Shown one piece after another: positions 54,424 to 64,000 of a stretch of DNA of 64,000 bases; position 1 is the stretch's first letter, and every line of letters begins with the position of its first letter. This DNA is from Actinophytocola sp963729115 (GTDB taxonomy: Bacteria; Actinomycetota; Actinomycetes; Mycobacteriales; Pseudonocardiaceae). The DNA lies in the NCBI GenBank assembly GCA_963729115.1, contig CAVSMR010000025.1, forward strand, positions 558,001-622,000. The letters run 5' to 3'. The notes beneath the pieces are model-generated. The model saw only the letters and a program-made list of their open reading frames with translations. It had not been told where the DNA came from and ran no database searches. The translations under genes and the position numbers were made by a program.

Positions 54424-55113
54424 TCAGCGCGTCACCTCGGCCATGAGCTCCGTGAGGCGATGACGGAGCGTGGGCGCGTCCGCCGGCGCGATCGTGATCC
54501 ACTCGCGCCCGTCGGCGCCGCGCCTGGCGTAGGTGAGGTAGCGGCCGGTCTCCGTGTCGAACCAGGAGAGAACCGGCGAGCGGGAGCGGCCGCCCATCGG
54601 CTTGCGCGCGTTCACCGCCAGCTGGCCCGCGCGGTGGTTGCGCTGGGCGGCGAAGCGGGCGAGCACCTGGCGGTCCGCGTGCGTGCGCCCGTGGGGCAGG
54701 TCCTCGGACGCCACGCTGATCGACGGCTCCCGCCCGCGCGGCGCGGCCGGCAGCAGGTCGACGACCGTCGACGCGAGCGCGCCGGAGTCGATGGGGCGCA
54801 GCCACAGGCCGTCCGCCGTCTGGTCCGCGAGCAGCGCCCGCGACCCGGCCGCCGCCGCGATCATCGACACCGGCGGCTCCGGGGACTGCTGGTACACCGA
54901 GTCGATGCTGACTTCCGCCCGGGCCAGCACGGACAGCCAGTCCGGCACGCGGCCGTCGAGCGCGTGCAGCTCGCCCGTCACCTGCTGGCGCAGCTCGCTG
55001 CGCTCGTCCATGGTCGTGCCGTGCGACCGCACCTCGATCGGATACGGCGGCTCCCCCACATCGAGTGACTCCCACAGGAAGTCCAGCGTCAACGGGGTGA
55101 GGAAGGTGGTCAA
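54424..55113 (-). CDS. EspG-family ESX chaperone (second copy)
   Basis: 229 residues, paralogue of the gene at 51802: TPLTLDFLWESLDVGEPPYP at the start, PAAPRGREPSISVASEDL, SPVLSWFDTETGRYL and APTLRHRLTELMAEVTR at the end. It lacks the Ala-rich insert of its paralogue. The start is a TTG whose TTGA overlaps the hpt stop, so it is translated from the hpt message. Confidence 0.88.
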   Translation of the reverse strand: MTTFLTPLTLDFLWESLDVGEPPYPIEVRSHGTTMDERSELRQQVTGELHALDGRVPDWLSVLARAEVSIDSVYQQSPEPPVSMIAAAAGSRALLADQTADGLWLRPIDSGALASTVVDLLPAAPRGREPSISVASEDLPHGRTHADRQVLARFAAQRNHRAGQLAVNARKPMGGRSRSPVLSWFDTETGRYLTYARRGADGREWITIAPADAPTLRHRLTELMAEVTR

Positions 55114-55664
55114 GACGAGTACACCTTCGGGTCCAGCGTGCCGATATAGGGCAGATCCCGGTAGCGCTCCGCGTAGTCCAGCCCGTAGCCGACCACGAAC
55201 TCGTTGGGGATCTCGAAGCCGACGTAGCGCACCGGCACCTCGACCTTCACCGCGTCCGGCTTGCGCAGCAGCGTGCAGACCTCGAGCGACGCGGGGCTGC
55301 GGGACTCGAGGTTCTTGAGCAGCCAGGACAGGGTCAGGCCGGAGTCGATGATGTCCTCGACGATCAGCACGTGCCGGCCGGCGATGTCGCGGTCGAGGTC
55401 CTTGAGGATGCGCACCACGCCGGACGACGAGGTCGCCGAGCCGTAGGAGCTCACGGCCATGAACTCCATCTGCACCGGGACGGTCAGCGCACGGGACAGG
55501 TCGGTCATGAACATGACCGCCCCCTTGAGGACCGCGACCAGCACCAGATCGTCGCGATCGCCGCGTTCCGGGTAGTCGTCGGAGACCTGTTTCGCGAGCT
55601 CGCGGATCTTCTCGTTGATCTGTTGCTCAGTGATCAGCACGGAGGCGATGTCGTCGCCGTACAC
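55110..55664 (-). CDS. hpt: Hypoxanthine-guanine phosphoribosyltransferase
   Basis: Purine salvage enzyme of 184 residues. The PRPP-binding loop is VLIVEDIIDSGLTLSWLL; VAVLKGAVMFMTDLSRAL and VGYGLDYAERYRDLPYIG are conserved. GTG start at 55664. The order tilS-hpt-(ESX genes)-ftsH on one strand follows the mycobacterial arrangement. Confidence 0.96.
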   Translation of the reverse strand: MYGDDIASVLITEQQINEKIRELAKQVSDDYPERGDRDDLVLVAVLKGAVMFMTDLSRALTVPVQMEFMAVSSYGSATSSSGVVRILKDLDRDIAGRHVLIVEDIIDSGLTLSWLLKNLESRSPASLEVCTLLRKPDAVKVEVPVRYVGFEIPNEFVVGYGLDYAERYRDLPYIGTLDPKVYSS

Positions 55665-55682
55665 GCGGTCCCCTCTCCAAAC

Positions 55683-56642
55683 TCAGCCGGACACGCAGAG
55701 CCTGCCACGGGCCCGGCTCACCACCAAGCCGCCGGGCAGCCATACGCCGCCCTGACCACGCCACTCACCGATCAGTCCGTCCGCAGCACGCAAATGAGCG
55801 TCGGTGAGTTCGGCCACACCCGCGTCGAGCAGCCACCGCCGCAGCACCCGGCGGCGCACCGCGGGCGGCTCGCCGGCCAGCTCGGTCACCTCGAGCTCGC
55901 CGTCCCGCGCGGCGCGCCCGAGCACCCGGCCGGCGACGACGTCGAGCGCGTCGGCGTCCTCGCGGAGCTGCGCGGCCGTGCGGGCGAGCGCGGGCGCGAC
56001 ACCACCCTGCAGCACGTCCTCCAGCAGCGGCAGCACCTCGTGGCGCAGGCGGACGCGGGCGAAGCCGGGGTCGGCGTTGTGCGGGTCCTGCCAGGGATCG
56101 AGGCCCAGGTCCGCGCATGCGGCGGCGGTCACCGCACGCGGCACGTCGAGCAGCGGCCGGCCCCACGGCGGGTCGAGGCGGCGCATGCCCGCGATCGAGC
56201 GCGCGCCCGAGCCGCGGCCGAGCCCGAGCAGGACGGTTTCCGCCTGGTCGTCGCGGGTGTGGCCCAGCAGCACGAGCGAGTCCGGCGTGGGGCATGCGTC
56301 CCGGAGCGCCCGGTAGCGGGCCTTTCGGGCCGCGGCCTCCAGCCCGCCCGGGCCGGACACGTCGACTTCGAGCACGCGGACCTCCGGGAAACCCAAGGCC
56401 TGCAACTGTTTCGCGGCCCGGGCGGCGACGTCGGCCGAGCCGGGCTGCAGCCGGTGGTCGACGACGAGGCCGCACAGGGTGAGCCCGCGGCGGTCGGCGA
56501 GCTGGGCCGCTGCCGCGGCGAGCGCGAGGGAGTCGGCACCACCGGACACGGCCACGCCCAGCTGGGCCGAGCCGGCCGGCACCTCGTCGAGGAACCCGCG
56601 GACCGCCCGGCGAACCTCGGCGATCGCCTCGCTATCCCGCAC
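55683..56642 (-). CDS. tilS: tRNA(Ile)-lysidine synthase
   Basis: Modifies the CAU anticodon of tRNA-Ile to read AUA. 319 residues. PP-loop VAVSGGADSLALAAAAAQL near residue 32, LLGHTRDDQAETVLLGLGRG, GMRRLDPPWGRPLLDVPR and FARVRLRHEVLPLLE. It is the short actinobacterial form with a reduced C-terminal domain. The GTG start overlaps the stop of the upstream zinc protease gene by 11 bp. Confidence 0.95.
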   Translation of the reverse strand: MRDSEAIAEVRRAVRGFLDEVPAGSAQLGVAVSGGADSLALAAAAAQLADRRGLTLCGLVVDHRLQPGSADVAARAAKQLQALGFPEVRVLEVDVSGPGGLEAAARKARYRALRDACPTPDSLVLLGHTRDDQAETVLLGLGRGSGARSIAGMRRLDPPWGRPLLDVPRAVTAAACADLGLDPWQDPHNADPGFARVRLRHEVLPLLEDVLQGGVAPALARTAAQLREDADALDVVAGRVLGRAARDGELEVTELAGEPPAVRRRVLRRWLLDAGVAELTDAHLRAADGLIGEWRGQGGVWLPGGLVVSRARGRLCVSG

Positions 56643-57714
56643 GGCCGTGGACGCGGCGGACCCAGGCGCCCGGGTCGCTCATCTCCGCACGCAGCGGGAG
56701 CGTCTCCGGGTTGGTCCACACCGCGTTGAAGCCCGCCATGCCGACCTCGTCCACCACGTGCCGGGTGAACGCGGCGCCGACGGCGTACTGCTTGACCTTG
56801 GCATCCACGCCGAGCACGGTCCGCAGGATCCGGTCGAGGATCCCGCCACCACGCCGCCGGGCGGTGAACCGGGCGCGGATCGTGGCGACGCTCGGCACGA
56901 CGGTCGGCCCGACCGCGTCCATGACGTGGTCGGCGTGTCCCTCGAGCAAGGTGGACAGCGCGATCAGCCGGTCGAAGACCTCGCGCTGCTGGGGCGACTG
57001 GAGCAGCTCCATCAGCCCGATCGGCCCGCCGCTGCTCTCCTCCGTGCGCCGGCGCGAGGCGCGGATCACCTCGGGCAACCGGGTGAGCGCGTTGGTCGCG
57101 GTCTCGTCGAGGCCGGTCAGGAACCGGCGCACCTCGCCGGCGAAGTAGTCCCGCAGCCACGGCACGGCGGTGAACTGCAGGCGGTGGGTGCATTCGTGCA
57201 GGCACACCCACAGGCGGAAGTCGTCCTCGGGCACGTCCAAGGCTCGTTGTGCCGAGATGATGTTGGGCGCGACGAGCAGCAGCCGGCCGCCGTCGTCCGC
57301 GCCGCCGAACGGGTCGTACTGGCCGAGCACGCGGGCGCCGAGGTAGGCGAGCACCATCCCGGCCTGCACCCCGGCGCTGCCCGCGAGCACGGGCCCGACC
57401 GCGCGGTTGGCGCCGGTGGGCAGCGCGCCCTCGGTGAGTGCGGCGAGCCCGTCCGCGGCGGCGGACACCCAGCCGCGCCGGTCGACCACGTCGCCGGGCA
57501 GCAGCGGCAGTCCCGCGCCCAGCCCGGTGAGCTCGCGGACGTGGGCCTCCGCGGGGCCGGTGACGGCACGCAGCTCTTCGACGACGCGCTCGGCTTCCTC
57601 GCGCGGCACCGCGGGTCCCGGCTTCATGAGGGTTTGCGCCGTGGACACGGCGATCCCCCAGTCGACCGGTGTCCGGGTTCCGGTCGACTCCGCCGAGCTG
57701 GCCGCCGTGCTCAT
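56632..57714 (-). CDS. Zinc-dependent metalloprotease (zincin_2 family)
   Basis: 360 residues, cytosolic. The active site is LWVCLHECTHRLQFTAVPWL (HExxH), with EGHADHVMDAVG as the distal conserved block. DWGIAVSTAQTLMKPGP opens the family domain. Counterpart of Rv3626c, between tilS and dacB in mycobacteria. Often annotated as coenzyme F420 biosynthesis-associated in databases, but substrate is unknown. Confidence 0.9.
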   Translation of the reverse strand: MSTAASSAESTGTRTPVDWGIAVSTAQTLMKPGPAVPREEAERVVEELRAVTGPAEAHVRELTGLGAGLPLLPGDVVDRRGWVSAAADGLAALTEGALPTGANRAVGPVLAGSAGVQAGMVLAYLGARVLGQYDPFGGADDGGRLLLVAPNIISAQRALDVPEDDFRLWVCLHECTHRLQFTAVPWLRDYFAGEVRRFLTGLDETATNALTRLPEVIRASRRRTEESSGGPIGLMELLQSPQQREVFDRLIALSTLLEGHADHVMDAVGPTVVPSVATIRARFTARRRGGGILDRILRTVLGVDAKVKQYAVGAAFTRHVVDEVGMAGFNAVWTNPETLPLRAEMSDPGAWVRRVHGRAG

Positions 57715-57759
57715 GTCCTCGACGCTACCTGACGATTCGTGAAGCGGCCGTGGTGCGCG

Positions 57760-60700
57760 CTATCGGCAGCCGCACCCGCGCAGCGTGGCCGCGACCACGT
57801 CGAGCTTGTCGCGGACCACGTTGGTGGCGCCGCCGCCGTTGGTCATCAGCGCGAACACCAGCAGCCGGTTGTCCGCGTCGAGGACCACGCCCGCAAGGGA
57901 GTTGACGCCGGAGAGCGTGCCGGTCTTGGCGCGGACCCAGCCGCGTCCCTCGGCGCCGACGTCGACGAACCGCTTGCCGAGCGTGCCGGTGCCGCCGGCG
58001 ACCGGGAGCCCGCCGATCAGCGGCCGGAGCTTGGCGGTGCGCGGGTCCTTGCCGTCCGGCGCGGCGGCCACGGCGAGGATGTCGGCGAACAGCCGGGCCG
58101 GCACACGGTCCTCAGTGGACAGTCCACTGCCGTCGGACATGCTGACGCCCTCGACGTCGAAGTCGTTCTCCCGCAGGATGTCCAGGGTCGCCTTGCTCGC
58201 GCCGGCGAAGGACACCTCCTCGCCCTTGCCCTTGGCGACCTCGCGCGCGACGGCCTCGGCGAGCACGTTGTCCGACGAGTGCAGCAGGTTGTCGACGAGC
58301 TCGACGACCGGCGCGGACTTGATCTCGCCGAGGACCTTCGCACCGTCCTTCGCCTCGGCTTCCGCACTGTCGGCGACGGTCGCGCCGACGCGGGTCGCGA
58401 ACTCCTCCGCGAGCTGGCGGGCCGGGTTCGACGTGCGGGGGCCGTTCTGCGCGTTGGCGTCGGAACGGCCGCCGTCGAGCATGGCGGGGACCATGGGCGC
58501 GATGTAGCCCGCGCCGACGTCGGCGTTCGACCAGCCGGGGGCGATGCTGTCGCCCTCGTAGCGGTTGAGATCGACGTGCACGGTCTTGACCTCCGTGCCG
58601 CTCTTCTCGACCTGGTCCACGAGGTCGGACAGGTGTGCCGCGCCCGGGTAGACGGACTCGGTACCGGGCTTGAGCGAGGACACCGTCGGGTCGCCACCGC
58701 CCACGATGATCACGTCTCCGGGCTGGTCACCCGCCACGACCCGGGTGCTGAGCTGCTCGGTGTGGTCGAGGCCGAGCAACGCGGCCGCCGAGGTGAGGAG
58801 CTTGCCGGTGGACGCGGGGACGAGCGGGTTCGTGGGGTTGTCCTCCCAGAGGGTCTCCTTGGACATCGGGTCGAACACGACGCCGGTGAGGGTGCCGAGC
58901 TCACCCGCCGACGTGGGCCCGGCGAGGGCGGCGGCCACGCCGTCCGGGGTGGCCGCGGGCGCGTCGGTGCCGGGCGCGCGGAGGCCGGGCTGGAACTGGA
59001 TGGGCGGCGCGGGCGCGGCGACCGCCGGGGCTGTCGGCGCCGGTGAGCCCGAGCTTGGCCGACAGCCCGGGGATGGCGAAGACCGCCCCGGCGGCCAAGG
59101 CCAGCACCGCGACGACCGCGATGGCCGTGACGAGCAGCGGCTTGCGCCGGCGTGGCTCGGTCCTGGTGCGCTTCTCGCGCCGGTCGCGCTCGGCGCGTTC
59201 CGTTCGAGGCTGCGGGATGCGCTGGTCGAGCGTGCCCGAGTGGCCGTTGGTGTCGGGGACCGGCGGCCGGTCCCACGTCTTCGGCAGCTGGATGAACTGG
59301 GTCGCCTCGTCCTGGCTGTTGCGCTGCGGCCGGACGAACTGCGTCGCCTCGCCCCGGAACCCGGTGGGCGGGGTGAGCGGTTCCTGGGTGCGTTCGTGTG
59401 TCGGGGTGCGGCCGGCCGGGGGGCGTGGTCCGCCCGGCCGGGAGCCGGTCGGGGGCCGGCCGTCGGTGCCTGGGCGGGTGCTGGGCGGGCGGCCGTCGGT
59501 GCCCGGCCGCGGGCGGCCGTCCGTGCCCGGTCGGGTGCCGGTCGGGGGGCGGCCGTCGGTGCCCGGGCGTCCTCTCGTGTCGCTGCCCGGCCGGGTGCCG
59601 CGCGTGTCGCCGCCGGGACGGCTGCCGGTCGGGCGGCCGTCGCTGTCCGGTCGGGTGCCGCCTGGGCGGGTGTCGCCGCCGGGTCGCGTACCGCCGGGGC
59701 GGGTGTCGCCGGGCGACCGGTTCCCGGACTCCGGGTCGGCGGACGAGCGCTTGGCATGCCGGCCACCGCCGGACGTGTCGGGCTCTCCCGTTGGCTCCTT
59801 GCCCGGCTTACCCGGCTTACCCGGCCGGGTGTCCCGCTTCGGGAGTGACTCCGGCCGTTCGGTCCGCTCCGTGGGCGGCGCGTCGGGCGAGGTCGTTCGG
59901 TCGGTGGGCGGGCGGGTCGGTGAGTCCGGCCGGGTCGTCCGCTCGGTCGGTGGGCGGGTCGGCGAGTCGGGCCGGGTCGACCGTTCCGTCGGTGGACGGG
60001 TCGGCGAGTCCGGCCGCGTCGACCGCTCGGTCGGCGGGCGGGTCGGCGAATCGGGCCGCGTCGTCCGCTTGGTCGGTGAGTCAGGCGGGGTCGACCGCTC
60101 CGTCGGCGGACGCGACGGCGAATCGGGCCGCGTCGGCCGCTCGGTCGGCGGACGGGTCGGCGAATCGGGTCGGGTCGACCGCTCCGTGGGCGGGCGCGTC
60201 GGCGAGTCCGGCCGGGTCGACCGCTCCATGGGCGGGCGCGTCGGCGAGTCCGGCCGGGTCGACCGCTCCGTGGGCGGGCGCGTCGGCGAATCGGGCCGCG
60301 TCGACCGCTCCGTCGGCCTGGTCTGCGAGGACCGGTCCGCAGGCGGACGCGACGGCGAGTCGGGCCGTGTCCGGTCTGCCGGAGTCCTCGTCCGCGACTG
60401 GGACGAATCCGCCCCGGTCCCGTCCTTCGGCTCCTTGGTCCGGGAGGAGTCGGTCCGATCGGGCCCCTTCGTTCGCGACGAATCGGTCCGTTCGGGGGCC
60501 TTGGTCCGTGAGTCCGGCTGTTCGGGCGCCTTGGTCCGCGAGTCGGGCCGCTCGGGCGCCTTCGTCCGCGAGTCGGGCCGCTCGGGCGCCTTCGTCTCCG
60601 TGGAGTCCGGTCGATCGGGCGCCGCGGTCCGCGAGGAGTCCGGCCGATCTGGTGCCTTGGTCGGCGAGCCGGTCTGGTCGGCCGGCGTCCGGGTCTGTGG

Positions 60701-63700
60701 CTGGTCCGGCCGCTGCGTTGGGGCCGGAGTCTGGGAACCGGGCCGCTCCGGTGTCGTGGGCCGCGGGGCACCGGGGCGTTCCGGCGCCTTGGTCTGCGAG
60801 GACTCCGGCCGTTCGGGTGCCTTCGCGGGAGGCTGGTCCGGCGCCTTCGTCCGCGAGTCGGGTCGGTCGGTCTCCGGCTTGGTCCGGCCGGGCCGCTCGG
60901 TCGACGGCGGCGTCTCGGGCGCTTCGGTCGACGGCCAGGCCCACAACGCCTCGGGCAGCCCGGTCCGCGGCGAGTCCGGTCGCTCGACCGGTGGCCGTGT
61001 CCGATCAGGACGGTCGGTCGACGGCCGCGCCCTGGTGTCGGTGCGGTCGCTCGCCGGCGCGGTCGGCTGTGCCGAGCCGGTCCTGGTCTCCGGCGAGTCG
61101 GTCCGGCCCGGCCCGGCGGGCTTGGCCGGCGGCTTACCGGGCGAGTCCGGCTTCGTGTCGGGTGTGGTCCAGCTGAACGGCTTGGCGGACGGCGAGTCCG
61201 GACGCGCACCCGGTGTCGTAACGGGCGGCGCGGTCGGGCTCGGCCGCTCGTAGGACGTGGGCGCCGTGTCGGCACGGCCCCGGCGCTCGCCCGGCCTGGT
61301 GTCCGGCGACGAGCCCGGCCACGCGGGCCGCGCCGTGGGGTCGGTGGTCGGCCACGCGGTCCGGCCCGCCGGCGGTGGCGTCCCCGGCTGCTGCGTGGGC
61401 GAACCCGGGCGGCCACCAGGCGGGGTCGTCCCGGGCTTCGGCGGCGCTTCGGGTGTCCGGCCGGCCGGCGGTGTGGTGCCGGGCGAGTCAGGTCGTGCCG
61501 GCGGCGTCGTGCGCGGGGCGTCCGGCCAGGTCGTTCGACCGGACGCGGACCTGACGTCCTCCGGCGGCGGTGCCGGTCGACCCACCGGCGGAATTCCCGG
61601 CCGCGACGGGGGCTCCGGCGTACGCCCCTTCGTCGGCGAGCCGGGCGGCGTTGCTCCCGCAGGTGGTGCCGGTGGGCGGACAGGCGGCATCCCCGGCCGC
61701 GACGGCGGGGCGCCGGCCGGCGCTCGCCCACCCGGGGGCGCCGATCGCGGCGAGTCGGGTGGCGTGGGGCGTTCGGTCGGTGGTGCGGTGCGATCGGCGG
61801 GCGGTCGCGGCGAATCCGGACGGGCCGGCGGTGCGGCCGGCGGTGCCGCGCGATCAGCCGACGGCGAGTCCGGACGAACCGGCGGCTTGACCGGGGATGC
61901 CGTGCGATCAGCCGGCGACCGTGGCGAGTCCGGACGAACCGGCTGCTCGGCCGGCGGTGCCGTGCGATCAGCCGGCGGCGAGTCCGGACGGGCCGGCGGT
62001 GCGGTGCGATCGGCGGGCGGCCGCGGCGAATCCGGACGAACCGGCTGCTCGGCCGGCGGTGCCGCGCGATCAGCCGACGGCGAGTCCGGACGAACCGGCG
62101 GCTTGACCGGGGATGTCGTGCGATCAGCCGACGGCCGCGGCGAATCCGGTCGAACCGGCGACTCGGCCGGAGGTGCCGTGCGACCAGCTGCGGGCCGCGG
62201 CGAATCCGGCCGGGCCGGCGGTGCGGTGCGATCAGCCGGCTGCCCCGGCGAATCCGGGCGAGCCGGCGGCGAAGGCGGAGCGTCGGTTCGTCCCCACCCG
62301 GGCGGCGGTGTCGGGGGAACGCCGGGCTGCCGAGGCGTCGGGCCGGCCGGCCGCTGCGAGTCAGGACGTTCCGTCGGCGGTGCCGTGCGGTCGGCGGGTG
62401 GCTGCCCCGGTCGACCCGTCTCCGGCGTCGACGGCGGGGCCGTGGGTGCCTGCGGTCGGTCCGGCAAGGTGGTCCGGCCGGAGGCGGGCGAGTCGGGCTG
62501 GCTGGGTGCCTTGGGCGGAGCCGCCTGAGGCCAGCTCGGGCGGCCCATGGGCGGCCAGGCGCCAGGCGAATCGGGCAGGATCGGCCGCTGCGGTGCGTCC
62601 GGACGGGGAGCCTGCGACGAATCCGGCTTCCCACCCGGCGAATCGGGACGAACCGGCTGCGGCGGGGCATCGGCCCGAGCAGCCGGAGCCTGCGGCGAAT
62701 CCGGCCGCGTCGACGGAGGCGCCTCAGGCCCGGACGGCGCCGCTACGCCACGATCAGCCGGCGGCTTGCTCTCCGGACGGACCGGCCGCGACGGAGCATC
62801 CGACCGGGCAGCCGGAGCCTGCGGCGAATCCGGCTGCGTCGACGAGGGCGCCTCAGGCCCGGAGGGGCGCTGAGTCGGTGGCGCCGCAGCGCCGCGATCG
62901 GCCGACGGCTTGGTCTCCGGGCGAACCGGGGTAGCCGGCTTCGGCGGTGAATCGGGACGCTCTGGTGCGGGTGAGCGGACCGGTTCCGCCGGCGCGTCGG
63001 GGCGAGCGGCCGGGGCCGTGCCGGCGGCTTGTCCGGTCGGGGTGGCGGCAGCTGGGCGATCTCCCGGCTGCCGGGGTGAGTCGGTGGTGGGCCGAGTTGG
63101 TTTGGCTGGTGCGTCGGTGGTGGCTGCGCGAGTCGGCTCAGGCGGCCGCTTCGACGGCTCGGCGGCCGCGGTGCGATCGTCCGGCTTCTGCGCGGGTGGC
63201 TTGGGCCCTTGGTCCGGACGCTGTGGTGGCGTTGGACGGCTCGTGCCCGGCGCGCTCGGGCCACTTGGTGGGCTTTGATCAGTCGGCGTGCCGGCCTTGC
63301 CGGACGAGTCCTGGGGCGGTCCACCTGGCGGCTGGTTCTGTCGCCGCTGGCGTCGACTGGCCGGGTCGAACCAGGAGCGGGGGCCGGTGCGACCGGCCGG
63401 CCCGTCCGGAGCGGGGGGCTCGGGCTCCGACGGGGTGTACGCCTCGAAGAGGGACCGCTCGGACGGCTCGTACGTCGGGCGGATCGGCGGATGCAGCGGG
63501 CCCGTGTCGGCCGGTTTCGCCTGCGGCTTGGTTTTCGGCTCGGCCGGGCGGGCTGCCTGTTCTGTCCGCGATTGGTCGGCTGGCGCCTTCCCAGCCGGAG
63601 GAGCCTCTGGCGACTTGACGGGTTGACCGGTCGGCGGTTGACCGGACGGTGCCTTGGCCGCCGGTGCCGTCGACCGGCCGGCGTCCGACGGCTCGGCAGT

Positions 63701-64000
63701 CGGCGCCTTCCCAGCCGGGGAAGCCTCCGGCTTCGCGGGCCGTACGGCCGCCGGATCCGCGGCGGGTGCCTTACCTGCCGGGCGAGCACTCGACGGCTCG
63801 GCAGTCGGGGCCTTCCCGGCCGGGGACGCCTCCGGCTTCGCGGGCCGTACGGCCGCCGGATCGGCGGCGGGTGCCCTACCTGCCGGGCGAGTGCTGGGCG
63901 GCTCGGCTGACGAGTCGGCGGCCGGGGAGGTCGCGGGGCGAGGCGCCGGCGGTTTGACGGACTGCCCGGCGGGCGGCTCGGCCGTGGCCGGTGGAGTCGT
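57760..64000 (-). CDS. dacB: PBP4-type D-Ala-D-Ala carboxypeptidase with giant disordered N-terminus (5' end beyond window; one frameshift)
   Basis: The C-terminal ~410 residues (57760-59010) are a DacB/PBP4 enzyme: PASTGKLLTSAAAL (SxxK), LLHSSDNVLAEAVA (SxN) and RAKTGTLSGVNSLAG (KTG). Before it lie a membrane helix (LLVTAIAVVAVLALAAGAVF) and a basic patch (RREKRTRTEPRRRKP), so the enzyme faces outward. The frame upstream of the helix stays open to the window edge: more than 1,600 cytoplasmic residues rich in Pro, Arg, Asp, Ser and Thr. A one-base shift between helix and enzyme falls in GGGG at 59027-59030; removing one G restores ADSPAVAAPAPPIQFQ. M. tuberculosis Rv3627c is only about 460 residues. 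Confidence 0.85.
59870..60320 (-). repeat. 42-bp coding repeats in dacB
   Basis: About ten tandem copies encode RPDSPTRPPTERST with small variations (one copy shortened to PPDSPTKRTT). Other repeat families in the same gene encode APERPDSRTK decapeptides (about 60470-60640), RPGTDGRPPTGT (about 59440-59620) and VRPDSPRPPADRTAPP-like units (about 61780-62240). Confidence 0.88.

Noticed and set aside
59870..60320. Regular 42-bp repeats as a possible CRISPR array
   Set aside because: The repeats are contiguous without unique spacers, are multiples of three and encode a consistent 14-residue unit.
59043..61253. Long plus-strand frame (736 codons) encoding Gly-Glu-Ser-Gly-Arg repeats
   Set aside because: It is antisense to the dacB Pro-rich repeats; the minus frame has the membrane helix and enzyme attached and a consistent frame to the window edge, the plus frame has no domain or ribosome site.

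Overview
The window is high-GC actinobacterial chromosome, most likely from the Pseudonocardiales (genus not determinable here). The evidence is the Lsr2 and CarD genes, a PE/PPE/EspG set, DUF3180 and DUF6779 proteins, and a gene order that tracks the Mycobacterium tuberculosis Rv3579c-Rv3627c region: rlmB-cysS-ispF-ispD-carD, lpqE-radA, canB-mutY, an amidase, clpC1, lsr2, lysS, coaX-panD-panC, folK-folB-folP-folE, ftsH, an ESX-substrate island, hpt, tilS, a zinc protease and a PBP4-type DacB. The segment holding radA through rlmB is inverted relative to that order, and disA is not beside radA. No insertion sequence, prophage or CRISPR array was seen.

Layout. 1-5.4 kb: a truncated threonine/serine exporter, tRNA-Thr, small accessory genes, a DGPF/ECF sigma pair and a cytochrome P450. 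5.4-15 kb: housekeeping genes radA, lpqE, carD, ispD, ispF, cysS and rlmB, followed by an MBOAT acyltransferase and a DUF445 protein. 15-19 kb: a zinc-type ABC importer divergent from a LacI-type regulator. 19-28 kb: a membrane protein, carbonic anhydrase, MutY, amidase, 2H phosphoesterase, a frameshifted hydrolase, an M1 peptidase lipoprotein, a sortase-anchored beta-propeller and an EEP-fold membrane protein. 28-36.5 kb: clpC, a FhuF-like gene behind an iron box, an ArsR-type regulator, an MFS carrier, lsr2 and lysS. 36.5-49.3 kb: the pantothenate/CoA genes, PrsW, DUF6779, DUF3180, a MerR regulator and the folate operon. 49-64 kb: ftsH, two EspG genes around PE- and PPE-like genes, hpt, tilS, a zincin, and a giant DacB-type gene running off the right edge.

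How the genes work together. CarD, IspD and IspF form a tight run linking transcription control to isoprenoid synthesis. PanC, PanD, CoaX and a Rossmann/DUF2520 protein supply CoA. FolE, FolP, FolB and FolK supply folate. ClpC, FtsH and PrsW are proteolysis genes. The EspG/PE/PPE genes are substrates and chaperones of a type VII secretion system whose machinery lies elsewhere.

Most notable: folE carries a 176-residue mini-intein placed exactly before the zinc-binding Cys of the GTP cyclohydrolase active site. Two convergent gene junctions (P450/radA and merR/folK) contain degenerate tandem copies of the neighbouring gene's 3' end, and a third (lacI/19.2 kb gene) has a minisatellite that may be similar. 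Three consecutive ~85-bp repeats near 27.2 kb each carry a perfect TGTGGACAA DnaA box. The DacB gene has a disordered cytoplasmic N-terminal region of more than 1,600 residues. Three coding regions (23.1-23.9, 41.6-44.4 and 57.8-64 kb) contain apparent frameshifts and should be checked against reads.
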